This document shows, piece after piece, positions 7,351 through 15,082 of a stretch of DNA of 39,429 nucleotides; position 1 is the first letter of the stretch, and every line of letters begins with the position of its first letter. The stretch lies in assembly GCA_903856085.1 (NCBI GenBank), contig CAIOAT010000013.1, positions 1 to 39,429 on the forward strand, given 5' to 3'. This stretch comes from Candidatus Omnitrophota bacterium (GTDB lineage Bacteria; Omnitrophota; Omnitrophia; Omnitrophales; Aquincolibacteriaceae). The position numbers and the translations under genes were made by a program. The notes beneath the pieces were generated by a model. The model did not search any database, was not told the DNA's origin, and saw only the letters and a list, made by a program, of their open reading frames with translations.

Positions 7351-9444
7351 TTAATGTTTCCGCAAAAAGATCCCGGAAATAACAATGGAAAGGATGAACC
7401 TGGAAAATAAAACCGACTCCTCGATCGTCGTAAGGAAAATACGAATATAATTGATCCTCAAAATATCCCCCCGCTGCCAAGAGACACGGACATTATCCCA
7501 AAATCTTTGGAGGGGCTCGCGCGTCGAAGTCAGCCGAAGCGAAAAAAGATTCCCCTTGTCCATCCAGATTTGAAAATGCGACGGGATCCGGAACCGGTAA
7601 ACATTTTTTTTCTCAAGCGCGGTAGCGGCCTTTTGGTAAAGATGAAAAATCTCAGAGGTCCGGAGATCTCGCCATTCTTTCGCGCATTGGGTCAGTCGCG
7701 CAATCTCGGAAATCACCTTCTGCTCAAGCGGTCCCCGGAGGCGGGTTGCGAGCCAGACCTCTTCAAGTTCGAGTGTCAGCTTTAACCGGCCTTTCATAGC
7801 ACTCAAAATATCACGCACTCTCCGTTTAAAATAAACCCATCGGGCCTCAATCGGATAGCCCGGCCGACGTTCCAGGCGACCTTTCAAGCGAAAAAAACCG
7901 CTGATCATCGGATGCCCGCCTTCCACATCGATGGAATTTTTATACCACATAAAGTTTGAAAAAATGCCCCAGTAATTGTCCGCCTTGAGGTCCCGGGCCA
8001 AAATCCTCTTCATGTTCTCCGTGCTGTAAAAAGCCTGCCAGGCGGCCTCGTAAGCGGCCTGCCATTCTCCGGGATTCATCCGCGGATGACGATGTGTTTC
8101 ATGGAACGTGTCATAGTTATTAAGATCCGCGTCCAGCAACATTCCCTTCGCAAGAGCATTTTTATAATCCATAGCGCCCGGAAGCGGCGTCATCATGAAA
8201 AACGACGCCTGCCCTGCGCCAAAGGACAATAGCTTTTCCACATCTTGTTTGACCGAGGCCACCGTATCCAGGGGAAACCCGATGATATAGGCCAAGTGAC
8301 AAACGATGCCCACTTCGTGAAAAGAATCCACCAGCTTTTTGAAATTCTCGATGTCGTTCTGATTCTTCTTCGCAGCCTTGAGATTCTCCTGATTCAGACT
8401 TTCCATCCCGATAAAAACTTGCCGACAACCGGCGCGCGCAGCCTTTTCCACAAAATTCGGCACCGTATGCGCCTGGGTGTCCAGTTGCATCATGAAATGG
8501 AACGGGATTCCCTCTTTTTCTTTCAGCTCGATTAATCGGTCCAGGATCGTTTCCCAGTTCTTATGACGGCAGAAATTATCATCCGTGAAAAAATAATGCG
8601 AGATCTTGTGAAGCCGATAACCTTCACGGACCGTTTCGACAAGGAGCTCGACATCGCGAAACCGCATCTTGCGCCCCTGGACATTGATGACGGTGCAGAA
8701 ACTGCACCCGAAGGGGCACCCGCGACCGCAGTCGAGCGTGCCGAAATGCTGAAGCGCGTAACGCTTCTGATGTTTGGGATTAATACGCGGAAAGGGCGCT
8801 TTTGAAATATCCGGGATATCGTTCAGAAAATTATAAACGGGTTTGAGCCGGTCATGAATCGCATCGGAAAGCATCTGCTCCCAGTGCCCTCCCTCGGCTT
8901 CCCCCGCCGAAAGGCTCACGCCTGCGTTACGGAGCGTCACGAGTTCCGGGGAAAGATCCGGCAAAGTCGCCATCACGCCACTCACATGAAACCCGCCCAT
9001 CATCACATCGATCCCGGCCTTGCGGAATTTCATCGCGATATCTGCGGCGCGCGGCACCTGGTTGGATTGAACCCCGACCAAGCAGATCACAGTCTTGGTC
9101 CCGGCCCGGCGACTCTCTTTTATGATCTTTTTATAAGAGATCCCCTGGACGGTATCATCAATAAGTGTTATTTCCCATGTCAGGTCCTTACCCAAAATAC
9201 CGCGCTCGCGAACGTCTTCGCTGAGACCGTTCAGACAGGAAAGCGTATTGCTGGGAAGAACACCTTTCCAATAGCGAATGACATACCCTTCATCATCGTA
9301 TTTGGAGGGTTTGATCAGAAAAAGGTGGAGGCGCTCGTACTTGTGAGAACAAACCGCCTTGGCAGAGTCCTCGCCTTGGGCCTCCGGGGAGACCTCCAAA
9401 GAACAGCCACAGTCGGAAGAGATGGGATTTTCTCGAATTTGCAT
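7351..9444 (-). CDS. B12-binding-type radical SAM protein, long form
   Basis: A 697-residue radical SAM protein. After a 35-residue leader it has an N-terminal Rossmann-like region with 'TVICLVGVQSNQVPRAADIA' and 'GIDVMMGGFHVSG', as in cobalamin-binding radical SAM enzymes. The cluster motif is C243, C247, C250 in 'LDCGRGCPFGCSFCTVI'. The barrel continues with 'YFFTDDNFCRHKNWE' and 'GCRQVFIGMESLNQENLKAAKKNQN'. The C-terminal 250 residues are basic and helical and end in a hydrophobic segment 'FILSIVISGIFLRKH', which could bind the membrane. It precedes the DUF4070 radical SAM gene by 51 bases, and psd-pssA follow. The function is unknown; a methylation or other modification of a lipid or polyketide-like substrate is possible. 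Confidence 0.85.
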   Translation of the reverse strand: MQIRENPISSDCGCSLEVSPEAQGEDSAKAVCSHKYERLHLFLIKPSKYDDEGYVIRYWKGVLPSNTLSCLNGLSEDVRERGILGKDLTWEITLIDDTVQGISYKKIIKESRRAGTKTVICLVGVQSNQVPRAADIAMKFRKAGIDVMMGGFHVSGVMATLPDLSPELVTLRNAGVSLSAGEAEGGHWEQMLSDAIHDRLKPVYNFLNDIPDISKAPFPRINPKHQKRYALQHFGTLDCGRGCPFGCSFCTVINVQGRKMRFRDVELLVETVREGYRLHKISHYFFTDDNFCRHKNWETILDRLIELKEKEGIPFHFMMQLDTQAHTVPNFVEKAARAGCRQVFIGMESLNQENLKAAKKNQNDIENFKKLVDSFHEVGIVCHLAYIIGFPLDTVASVKQDVEKLLSFGAGQASFFMMTPLPGAMDYKNALAKGMLLDADLNNYDTFHETHRHPRMNPGEWQAAYEAAWQAFYSTENMKRILARDLKADNYWGIFSNFMWYKNSIDVEGGHPMISGFFRLKGRLERRPGYPIEARWVYFKRRVRDILSAMKGRLKLTLELEEVWLATRLRGPLEQKVISEIARLTQCAKEWRDLRTSEIFHLYQKAATALEKKNVYRFRIPSHFQIWMDKGNLFSLRLTSTREPLQRFWDNVRVSWQRGDILRINYIRIFLTTIEESVLFSRFILSIVISGIFLRKH

Positions 9445-9452
9445 GGGGTTGG

Positions 9453-9458
9453 ATTATA
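9453..9458 (-). promoter_or_regulatory. TATAAT box eight bases before the radical SAM start codon
   Basis: A perfect TATAAT on the minus strand ends eight bases before the ATG at 9444. If used, transcription would start at or next to the A of the start codon and give a leaderless message. No Shine-Dalgarno is visible in the AATCCAACCC that separates the two. The -35 region is poor, so this is a candidate only. Confidence 0.4.
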
Positions 9459-9560
9459 CCCCATCTCATGAGAGACAGCTAGGAATGGTTTTCGGAATGA
9501 CGCATCGCATTTCAGATGGTTATTTTTCCTCAATCAAGCGCCCCAGCGAAAAGCATTCCT

Positions 9561-10994
9561 CTAGTGATTTTGGAACTGGCAACGAGCGGACACGATCTTG
9601 GCTTGACGAATACAATCCGTGATACCGAATCCTCGGAATCCGTTCCCCGCAAAAAAAAGCCCGGGATATTGTGCAGTCAATGTTTCGATCCGCGCCACGC
9701 GCTCAAAATGCCCCGTTTCGTATTGAGGCAACGCGCGGGGATAGCGTTCGACATCGATGAACAAAGGCTTGGCCTGGATGCCAAAAAATTCGTCCAAAAA
9801 ATCCAGGAGTTTTTGCTTGAGCGTTTCATCACTCTCCATAAAAACCTCGGGAATCATTGTTTCGGAAAGAAATGCGCGCATGAACATGTGTTTTCCATCA
9901 GCGCTCTTGCCGAGCCATTTGAGACTCGAAAAAGGATAGCACTCACCGTCCATGGGCACCAGGAATCCGGGAGCCAGATCTCCGGCTGGTACATCTTCGA
10001 ACCTGTAAATGAGATTCACCGTCGCGATTGAATCGTACCGAATCTCAGAAAGTGCTCGGGAAAGTTCGGGAGCTTGACGAGACAACAATTTTGAGGACTC
10101 GCAGGCATTCATAGCTAGGCACAGACTATCCGCACGCAACAACTCGCCATTCTCCAAAAGAATTTCCCAGCCCGCGCCCATGCGATAAGTGCATTCCCGA
10201 ACAGGCGCTGATCTCCGCAACTCACAAGCCGGGATCCCAACACGCTCGCTTGGCCTTGACGGCCAGGCTTCGAAGACCCCCAACTCTCGTACGAGCGCCT
10301 GGACCAATCCTTCAAGGCCATGTTTCAGAGTGAGAAATTCCGCATGTCCCTTTTCTTTTTTTTTGCTCTTCATTTTCAAAAAAGATCCGGCAAGACTTCC
10401 GAAAGTCCTTTCGGCTTGTTTGAACCTCGGGAACATGGCTCCCAGGCTCAACACTTCAGGATCCATCATGTAAACACCTTGAACCAAGGGTTTTACGAGC
10501 TCCTGATAGAAACCTTGCCCCAAACGTCGGCGGATAAAACTTGCGAGGCTTTCATCTTGCTCGTCTCTGCAACGCGGGATGAACGGCTCCCCAAGCATCC
10601 GGAACTTCGTGAGAAAACTCAGCTGGGGATGCCACAAAAATCGAACCGTATCCAGAAATGAACCGGGTACGCCAGGAATAGGAAAATATCGTTTATTTTT
10701 CAGAAAGAAGAACCACCGGAAGCATGAGGCCGCCTCGACCAGATCTTTCTGAAGGCCCAGCTCGCGACAAAGATCCGTGGCATCATCCTGGCCGGCGTAG
10801 AAAGCATCCGCCCCGGCTTCCCTTTGAAAGCCTCCGCGGGTCATCGTACGAAGCACCCCGCCGAAACGATCCGAGGCTTCGAGCACGGTGATCTTGAGAG
10901 GAAAATGTTCCTGAGAGGCTCTTCGGGAAAGGAAAAAAGCGGTACTGAGGCCTGAGATGCCTCCTCCGACAATCACCACGCTGTGTTTATTCAT
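9561..10994 (-). CDS. hemY: Protoporphyrinogen/coproporphyrinogen oxidase, HemY-like
   Basis: A 477-residue FAD-dependent oxidase of late haem synthesis, oxidising a porphyrinogen to the porphyrin. The FAD fold is seen at the N-terminus, 'HSVVIVGGGISGLSTAFFLS', followed by 'ITVLEASDRFGGVLRTM' and 'REAGADAF'. The C-terminal FAD loop is 'PGLFFAGNGFRGFGITDCIRQAK', where GNxxxGxGxxDC is the HemG/HemY signature. Middle motifs 'SLASFIRRRLGQGFYQELVKPLVQGVY' also fit. I chose the ATG at 10994, where homology starts; a frame open to 11084 lies in the preceding gene and the Shine-Dalgarno is weak. Protoporphyrin and coproporphyrin specificity cannot be separated by eye. No other haem gene is in the window. 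Confidence 0.92.
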   Translation of the reverse strand: MNKHSVVIVGGGISGLSTAFFLSRRASQEHFPLKITVLEASDRFGGVLRTMTRGGFQREAGADAFYAGQDDATDLCRELGLQKDLVEAASCFRWFFFLKNKRYFPIPGVPGSFLDTVRFLWHPQLSFLTKFRMLGEPFIPRCRDEQDESLASFIRRRLGQGFYQELVKPLVQGVYMMDPEVLSLGAMFPRFKQAERTFGSLAGSFLKMKSKKKEKGHAEFLTLKHGLEGLVQALVRELGVFEAWPSRPSERVGIPACELRRSAPVRECTYRMGAGWEILLENGELLRADSLCLAMNACESSKLLSRQAPELSRALSEIRYDSIATVNLIYRFEDVPAGDLAPGFLVPMDGECYPFSSLKWLGKSADGKHMFMRAFLSETMIPEVFMESDETLKQKLLDFLDEFFGIQAKPLFIDVERYPRALPQYETGHFERVARIETLTAQYPGLFFAGNGFRGFGITDCIRQAKIVSARCQFQNH

Positions 10995-11023
10995 GGGATG
11001 CAACGAAAAAAACCGGCGTGTTT

Positions 11024-11953
11024 TTAATTCTCTTGGACAAGGATCGTAAAGATCTTGCGGGTTGGAACCGTTTTGGGCTCCCAAGGCCGTTCATAGACAA
11101 AATCAACTTTAGTTTCACCCGAAGTCACGGCTTTGAATTTATAAGCCTCTTCACCGGGCGCGCCCGGCATCATTTTCTGAGAAGCAACATGCTCAGAACC
11201 CAAAAGCTTAACGGTCTGCTGATCTTCCGGCAGGGTCATCTTCCAGCGAAATCCGGTCGAGGGATTGCTGGCTAAAACAATTGAAAATTCTTCACTGGGC
11301 CGAACCTTGATAGGAACACCAGGATCCCGAAAAACCAAGGGCTGGCTCCCCGCCGGCACCGCAAGATCTGACACGACAGCGGGAGACATTTTATTCATTG
11401 CAACCGGCGGCACTGGGGTTTGAGCGAGCGCTTGAGAAGTGGCTCCTGCGACCGGAGGCGGCGCACTTTTTTTCATTTCGTCAGGGACAATAACGTTCAT
11501 CGTAACCGGATCGCTCCAAAGCGGTTCCGCGACATCGCCGTCCTCGCTCATCTGCTTGAATCCGAGCCGAAAAATCACCGGTTCTGTTTTATCATTTTTG
11601 GGAATGTAGAGAATGACGTTTTTCGCATAAACATCGCCGGGCTGAAGCGTGATGTCTTCGAGGGTGTTTTCGTTACAAGTCCAGGATTGGATAAACACCC
11701 CGGCATTGTCCGTCACCCAATGTTTTTCATAGGAGCAAGTGTTGCTCCAAAAATCAACCGAGGTGTCGGAGCTCGAGTTTGTGACCTGCGCATGGACAAG
11801 GAACATCATACCGCCCTTCACGGAGTTCTGGTCGGGAAGCGCCTGGATCTTGAGCAGCGAATCTTCAGCCCGAACGCTCGTGCCGAAGAAACAAAGACAG
11901 GAAACAATAAGAAAAAGAAGCGCGACGGAAAAGAGAAGCGGGGTCTTTTTCAT
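11024..11953 (-). CDS. Secreted chagasin-type (I42) protease inhibitor with a second inhibitor-like domain
   Basis: A 309-residue exported protein. The signal peptide ends at about 'VRA-ED' (residue 29). The C-terminal domain, about residues 208-309, carries the three chagasin loops: N230-PSTGF235 (the NPTTG motif), a Gly/Pro loop around 263-268, and R289-P-W291 (RPW/RPF motif). These loops block papain-like cysteine proteases in known members. The N-terminal domain, about 35-155, has 'FLVHAQVTNSSSD...VDFW', 'DNAGVFIQSW' and 'ITLQPGDVY', which resembles the BsuPI proteinase-inhibitor fold; this part is less certain. C73 and C93 may form a disulfide. A Pro/Ala linker (163-206) joins the two. 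It starts eight bases after the KTSC gene. Confidence 0.85.
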   Translation of the reverse strand: MKKTPLLFSVALLFLIVSCLCFFGTSVRAEDSLLKIQALPDQNSVKGGMMFLVHAQVTNSSSDTSVDFWSNTCSYEKHWVTDNAGVFIQSWTCNENTLEDITLQPGDVYAKNVILYIPKNDKTEPVIFRLGFKQMSEDGDVAEPLWSDPVTMNVIVPDEMKKSAPPPVAGATSQALAQTPVPPVAMNKMSPAVVSDLAVPAGSQPLVFRDPGVPIKVRPSEEFSIVLASNPSTGFRWKMTLPEDQQTVKLLGSEHVASQKMMPGAPGEEAYKFKAVTSGETKVDFVYERPWEPKTVPTRKIFTILVQEN

Positions 11954-11961
11954 CGCGTAGG

Positions 11962-12186
11962 TCAGTTAACCTTCACAAAAGAATACTGGACCTTGATATG
12001 CTTCTGAAAGAAAGTCCCGTGCGAAGGTGCGGCCATCAGTCCGTGATAAATGCTTTCGGGAACGTCGTGATAGCGATACACACCGCCTGCGCGAAACACA
12101 ACCTCCAAGATCGCTGTCGCAGCATCATAACCGATCAACGCGAGATCGCGCGACCTTACGGGTTTTATGTCCATTTCTGTCGCCAT
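11962..12186 (-). CDS. KTSC domain protein
   Basis: A 74-residue protein, MATEMDIKPV... It contains the KTSC domain (PF13619): 'SRDLALIGYDAATAILEVVF...GGVYRYHDVPESIYHGLMAAPSHGTFFQKHI'. The usual pattern is 'S-x-I-x-x-x-x-Y-D...L-x-V-x-F-x-x-G-x-x-Y-x-Y-x-x-V-P...G-x-x-F...I', and the final 'K-x-x-Y' is also present. The domain is found alone and fused to lysyl-tRNA synthetases; its role is not established. I chose the ATG at 12186 because AGAGGGGGG lies five bases upstream; the frame is open further upstream but only inside the previous gene. No signal peptide, so it should be cytoplasmic. Confidence 0.85.
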   Translation of the reverse strand: MATEMDIKPVRSRDLALIGYDAATAILEVVFRAGGVYRYHDVPESIYHGLMAAPSHGTFFQKHIKVQYSFVKVN

Positions 12187-12202
12187 CCGAGCCCCCCCTC
12201 TT

Positions 12203-12652
12203 TTAGATCTTGGAAACCTGCTTACGCTGGGCTTCCTCAAGTTCATGGTATTTTTCTATGATCACATCGCGGACCGGCCGAGAAGTTCCGTCCTGGAACT
12301 TCATAAGGATGATATTGTTGCCAGAAAGCGACCGGTAACAATGTTTCTTTGCCCACTGCTCCGGATTTTCATTGTGGTAATTCGTCATCAGATACACCAG
12401 CCCGACCGGGTACGCGAGCTGAGTCGTATATTCGATCCCCTCATACCAAACGGTGATCGGTGCGTCCCGGAAATAATTCAGGATACAGATCATCTTAGCA
12501 AGATCGTTATCGGGTTTTTTGAGGAATTCCTGATAGGCCTGGGACTTCGCCACAGGTTCAAGCCCCTCCGCACTCAAGGCCGCCGGAACTGTCCCTAAAA
12601 AAACAGCGTTCAAGGAAATTGATAAAACAACGCTCACCAAGAATTTCTTCAT
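12203..12652 (-). CDS. Small exported protein, DUF5329-like
   Basis: A 149-residue protein with a clear signal peptide, cleaved at about 'ALSA-EG' (residue 28), so it should be periplasmic. The mature part has 'NDLAKMICILNYFRDAPITVWYEGIEYT', a helical middle 'YLMTNYHNENPEQWAKKHC' and 'GNNIILMKFQDGTSRPVRDVI'. This order (short helix with a strand, HL-type helix, 'G-x-x-Y-x-I-x-F-x-D-G') recalls the DUF5329 family, but I hold that loosely. Two cysteines (in 'MICIL' and 'KHCYR') could form a disulfide. The KTSC gene follows 16 bases later and the chagasin-type inhibitor after that, so the three may form an operon. Confidence 0.75.
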   Translation of the reverse strand: MKKFLVSVVLSISLNAVFLGTVPAALSAEGLEPVAKSQAYQEFLKKPDNDLAKMICILNYFRDAPITVWYEGIEYTTQLAYPVGLVYLMTNYHNENPEQWAKKHCYRSLSGNNIILMKFQDGTSRPVRDVIIEKYHELEEAQRKQVSKI

Positions 12653-12689
12653 TACCGTTATGATTCCTCAACCTTCCGTCTGATCGGTG

Positions 12690-12938
12690 TTATGTTTCGT
12701 CTATATAAGGCGTATGGCCCACGCTTTTTTTATAATAATCCAAACACTCCCGACAAATCCCGTCCCCATGCCCCCACTGAGGGTGCTCCTTCAAGATCAC
12801 CTCGATGATGTGATGGTCTGTGTGTTTCAAAAAAACCATCAGATCATGCTCCATCGCTTCCTTACAAACTGGACATACGTAATTTTCCACAGGGGCCTTT
12901 CTCTGGGGGGATATTTCAGACCTTTGAAACCAGCCCAT
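12690..12938 (-). CDS. Small zinc-ribbon-like protein
   Basis: An 82-residue protein with two Cys pairs, 'YVCPVCKEAM' and 'DGICRECLDYY', separated by a His-rich helix 'LKHTDHHIIEVILKEHPQW'. The spacing suggests a single zinc site made by CPxC and CxxC. There is no signal peptide or membrane segment. The ATG at 12938 has no clear ribosome site; a GTG at 12890 (giving a protein starting ENYVCPVC) is preceded by AAAGG at good spacing and could be the true start, removing 16 residues. I do not recognise a named family. It precedes the DUF5329-like gene by 37 bases. Confidence 0.7.
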   Translation of the reverse strand: MGWFQRSEISPQRKAPVENYVCPVCKEAMEHDLMVFLKHTDHHIIEVILKEHPQWGHGDGICRECLDYYKKSVGHTPYIDET

Positions 12939-13064
12939 AGCTTAAACGAACTAGCACTGCGTTACAATTAATTTTATGATTTGCCCCCTGATCCCATTGA
13001 AAATCAACGAGTCATCAGGTCAGCCCAAGTCGCCTTGATGATAAAAACAGAAACTTGGTCAGTG

Positions 13065-13463
13065 CTAGGCCGTTTCGTCAAAGCCCCAATTGGCGTGCAA
13101 GAAATATTTTTTGATCTCTGACTTGTGCTCCTTCAGCTGAAATTGAAAATTCGCAATCCCTCCCTGGGGCAGATGGTCCGGCTCGGTCGGAACACTGGTC
13201 CCTAAAAGAGGGACCTGGTTCTTATCAAAGATCACCAGCTGGGCGCGGATATGCTTTATGGAATGGCCGATATTGTTGATGACAATGCCCTGGAGGGATG
13301 CGCCTTCAGCTTCGTTGAAGTGGGTGCTCGCGCCTTTGATAATCACTTCGCGCGGCAGCTTCTGAAAATTCTCAATCTCTGGAAAGGATTCTATCCCCAT
13401 AGCCTCGCTCATGGCGTTCCCGTTCTCGACGCATGTTCTGTCATTCAAAACGAGAACTGTCAT
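13065..13463 (-). CDS. Conserved hypothetical protein with FxLYD-like beta domain
   Basis: A 132-residue protein without signal peptide. Residues 36-127 look like one beta-sandwich: 'REVIIKGASTHFNEAEGASLQGIVINN', 'KHIRAQLVIFDKNQVPLLGTS' and 'LPQGGIANFQFQLKEHKSEIKKY'. The pattern of a strand with 'G-x-I-x-N', a strand with 'V-x-x-x-F-D-x-x-x', then 'L-x-P-G-x-x-x-x-F' is that of FxLYD-type domains, usually found in exported proteins. I chose the ATG at 13463, with AGGAA just upstream; an ATG at 13412 would drop 17 residues. A large nested palindrome lies just upstream at 13480-13532. Function unknown. Confidence 0.65.
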   Translation of the reverse strand: MTVLVLNDRTCVENGNAMSEAMGIESFPEIENFQKLPREVIIKGASTHFNEAEGASLQGIVINNIGHSIKHIRAQLVIFDKNQVPLLGTSVPTEPDHLPQGGIANFQFQLKEHKSEIKKYFLHANWGFDETA

Positions 13464-13479
13464 GATTTCCTAATTTGAC

Positions 13480-13532
13480 CGTTTTTATGAAAATCATGGC
13501 TTGAAGGTTGCCATGCCTATACTATAAAAACG
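13480..13532. repeat. Nested inverted repeat in the leader of the FxLYD-like gene
   Basis: CGTTTTTAT at 13480-13488 pairs perfectly with ATAAAAACG at 13524-13532. Inside it CATGGC at 13495-13500 pairs with GCCATG at 13510-13515. The structure ends 17 bases before the start codon at 13463. A -10-like TATAGT (13521-13526) lies in one arm, so it may be an operator overlapping the promoter, or an RNA hairpin in the leader. Confidence 0.55.
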
Positions 13533-13618
13533 ACCAATCGAGGACTTTCCTTACACTATTTTTCCGGCTCTCAAGCTCTCATCGAGAGCAGAGACTTCTC
13601 CACCGACTGTTCATTCAA

Positions 13619-15082
13619 TCACAGGGTTGGAACAGACGGAATCCCCTTCTCCGTCTCAGGAACCAGGCTTTCCAGGAACTGTTCGAATTCATCTTCCAAA
13701 GCGAGATAGGGCACGGGTTTAAGCCCCGTGATCCGCTCAACCGCATCCAAAGTCCTGAGATCGAATGGATCGCACATCGCGATCCTCACCAACCCTTCAG
13801 AAACTCCGATGGGGACCACGCGATGATGGAAGATGAATTCCGCGTTAAAAAGATGAAAGATCGCCGGGTCCGGGGTCCACCCCTTCAGACTGAAATAAGG
13901 AACCTTGAGCTTCTTTTCAAGCATCCTGCCCACATCTTGGCTTGAAATGAGATTCATATCGATCAGGGTCTGGCCAAGTCGATGGCCGGTCTGGAGATGC
14001 TGCTTAAGAGCCTCGCCAAGCTGCTCTTCGGTGATCAGGCCGGAACTCACAAGAACCTGGCCCAGAGGGTCCGCGCGCTTTTTAGGCTTGGCGGGTTTGA
14101 TCTCCGGCTCCAGAATATGGACCGCATCATCCAGTTTCTTGATCGGGGACGAACGACGGTCTTGGAGATAATGGCTCCCCGGCTGGCTCTTGAGGAACGT
14201 CTTGACCTCCGCGGCATCCTGCGCAATCTCACGGAGATTCACGTAATTCCGGTAAAGATTGGTGCAGCCGGCGACCGAGCAGGACATGAGGGGAAAATTC
14301 TCCATCTTGCCGCGCCGGTTCTCTACGCGGATGAATCCCGCATCCCGGTCCGTCCTGTTGTAATAGGTCGGAATAATCCGGTCAAAATCATCGATAAATT
14401 GGCGTGCGAAAACCTCTTCAAGTTCCGCCGGAAGCACCACGATGAAATCGTCCCCGCCGATATGCCCGATGAAGCACTCCCCGTCACGCGCCACGGCGTG
14501 GCTGGTCGTCACAAGAAGCCGGGCAGTCTGAAGGATAGCCTCATCCCCTTTCTGAAAACTATAATGATCGTTGAACGCCTTGAAGTTATTGATATCCATA
14601 TACAGAACCGAGAATTTTTCCCCCGCCTGGATCTTCTTCGATACGATCTTCTCGATCGCATGATTGCCCGGAAGATGTGTGAGCGCGTTGGCCTCCACAC
14701 GCTCCATCGTCTTGGCAATATTAAGATTCACGCGCAGCTGCAGCACGAGCGGACTGAAAGGCCTGACGAGGAAATCGTCGAAACCTTTTTCATGACCGAG
14801 CATGAGTTCTGTCAGCTTGTGCTCCTCCGTGATCATGATGACCGGGACCGACATGAGATGGGAACGGGAACGGATGACCTGGATGAGCATCTTGCCGTTG
14901 ACGGGCTCCAGTTCGCTTGAAAGTAGGATCAGGTCCAGAACCTCGCGATCCAGAAATCTCAAGGCCTGGCTGCTTTTTGAAGCCTCAAAGACTTTGTGGT
15001 GGCGGGAATGAAGGCGCATCAGGATCATTTCCCGAGTCGCATCGTCTTTTTCAGCGACCAGGATCCGCTTTCCCTTGATCAT
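13619..15082 (-). CDS. Degenerate receiver - GGDEF - MshEN signalling protein
   Basis: A 487-residue cytoplasmic protein of three domains. Residues 4-120 are a receiver domain whose phospho-acceptor position is Ser55 ('DLILLSSELEPVNGK') and whose usual Lys is Arg107, so it is probably not phosphorylated. Residues about 125-300 are a GGDEF domain with 'LYMDINNFKAFNDHYSFQKGDE' and the active-site loop G209-G-D-D-F213, a variant of GGDEF. Residues 339-475 are an MshEN domain: 'LGQVLVSSGLITEEQLGEAL' and 'HRLGQTLIDMNLISSQDV' form the paired c-di-GMP-binding motif known from type II secretion/pilus ATPases. The protein may make or sense c-di-GMP. It overlaps panB by four bases (ATGA). Confidence 0.9.
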   Translation of the reverse strand: MIKGKRILVAEKDDATREMILMRLHSRHHKVFEASKSSQALRFLDREVLDLILLSSELEPVNGKMLIQVIRSRSHLMSVPVIMITEEHKLTELMLGHEKGFDDFLVRPFSPLVLQLRVNLNIAKTMERVEANALTHLPGNHAIEKIVSKKIQAGEKFSVLYMDINNFKAFNDHYSFQKGDEAILQTARLLVTTSHAVARDGECFIGHIGGDDFIVVLPAELEEVFARQFIDDFDRIIPTYYNRTDRDAGFIRVENRRGKMENFPLMSCSVAGCTNLYRNYVNLREIAQDAAEVKTFLKSQPGSHYLQDRRSSPIKKLDDAVHILEPEIKPAKPKKRADPLGQVLVSSGLITEEQLGEALKQHLQTGHRLGQTLIDMNLISSQDVGRMLEKKLKVPYFSLKGWTPDPAIFHLFNAEFIFHHRVVPIGVSEGLVRIAMCDPFDLRTLDAVERITGLKPVPYLALEDEFEQFLESLVPETEKGIPSVPTL

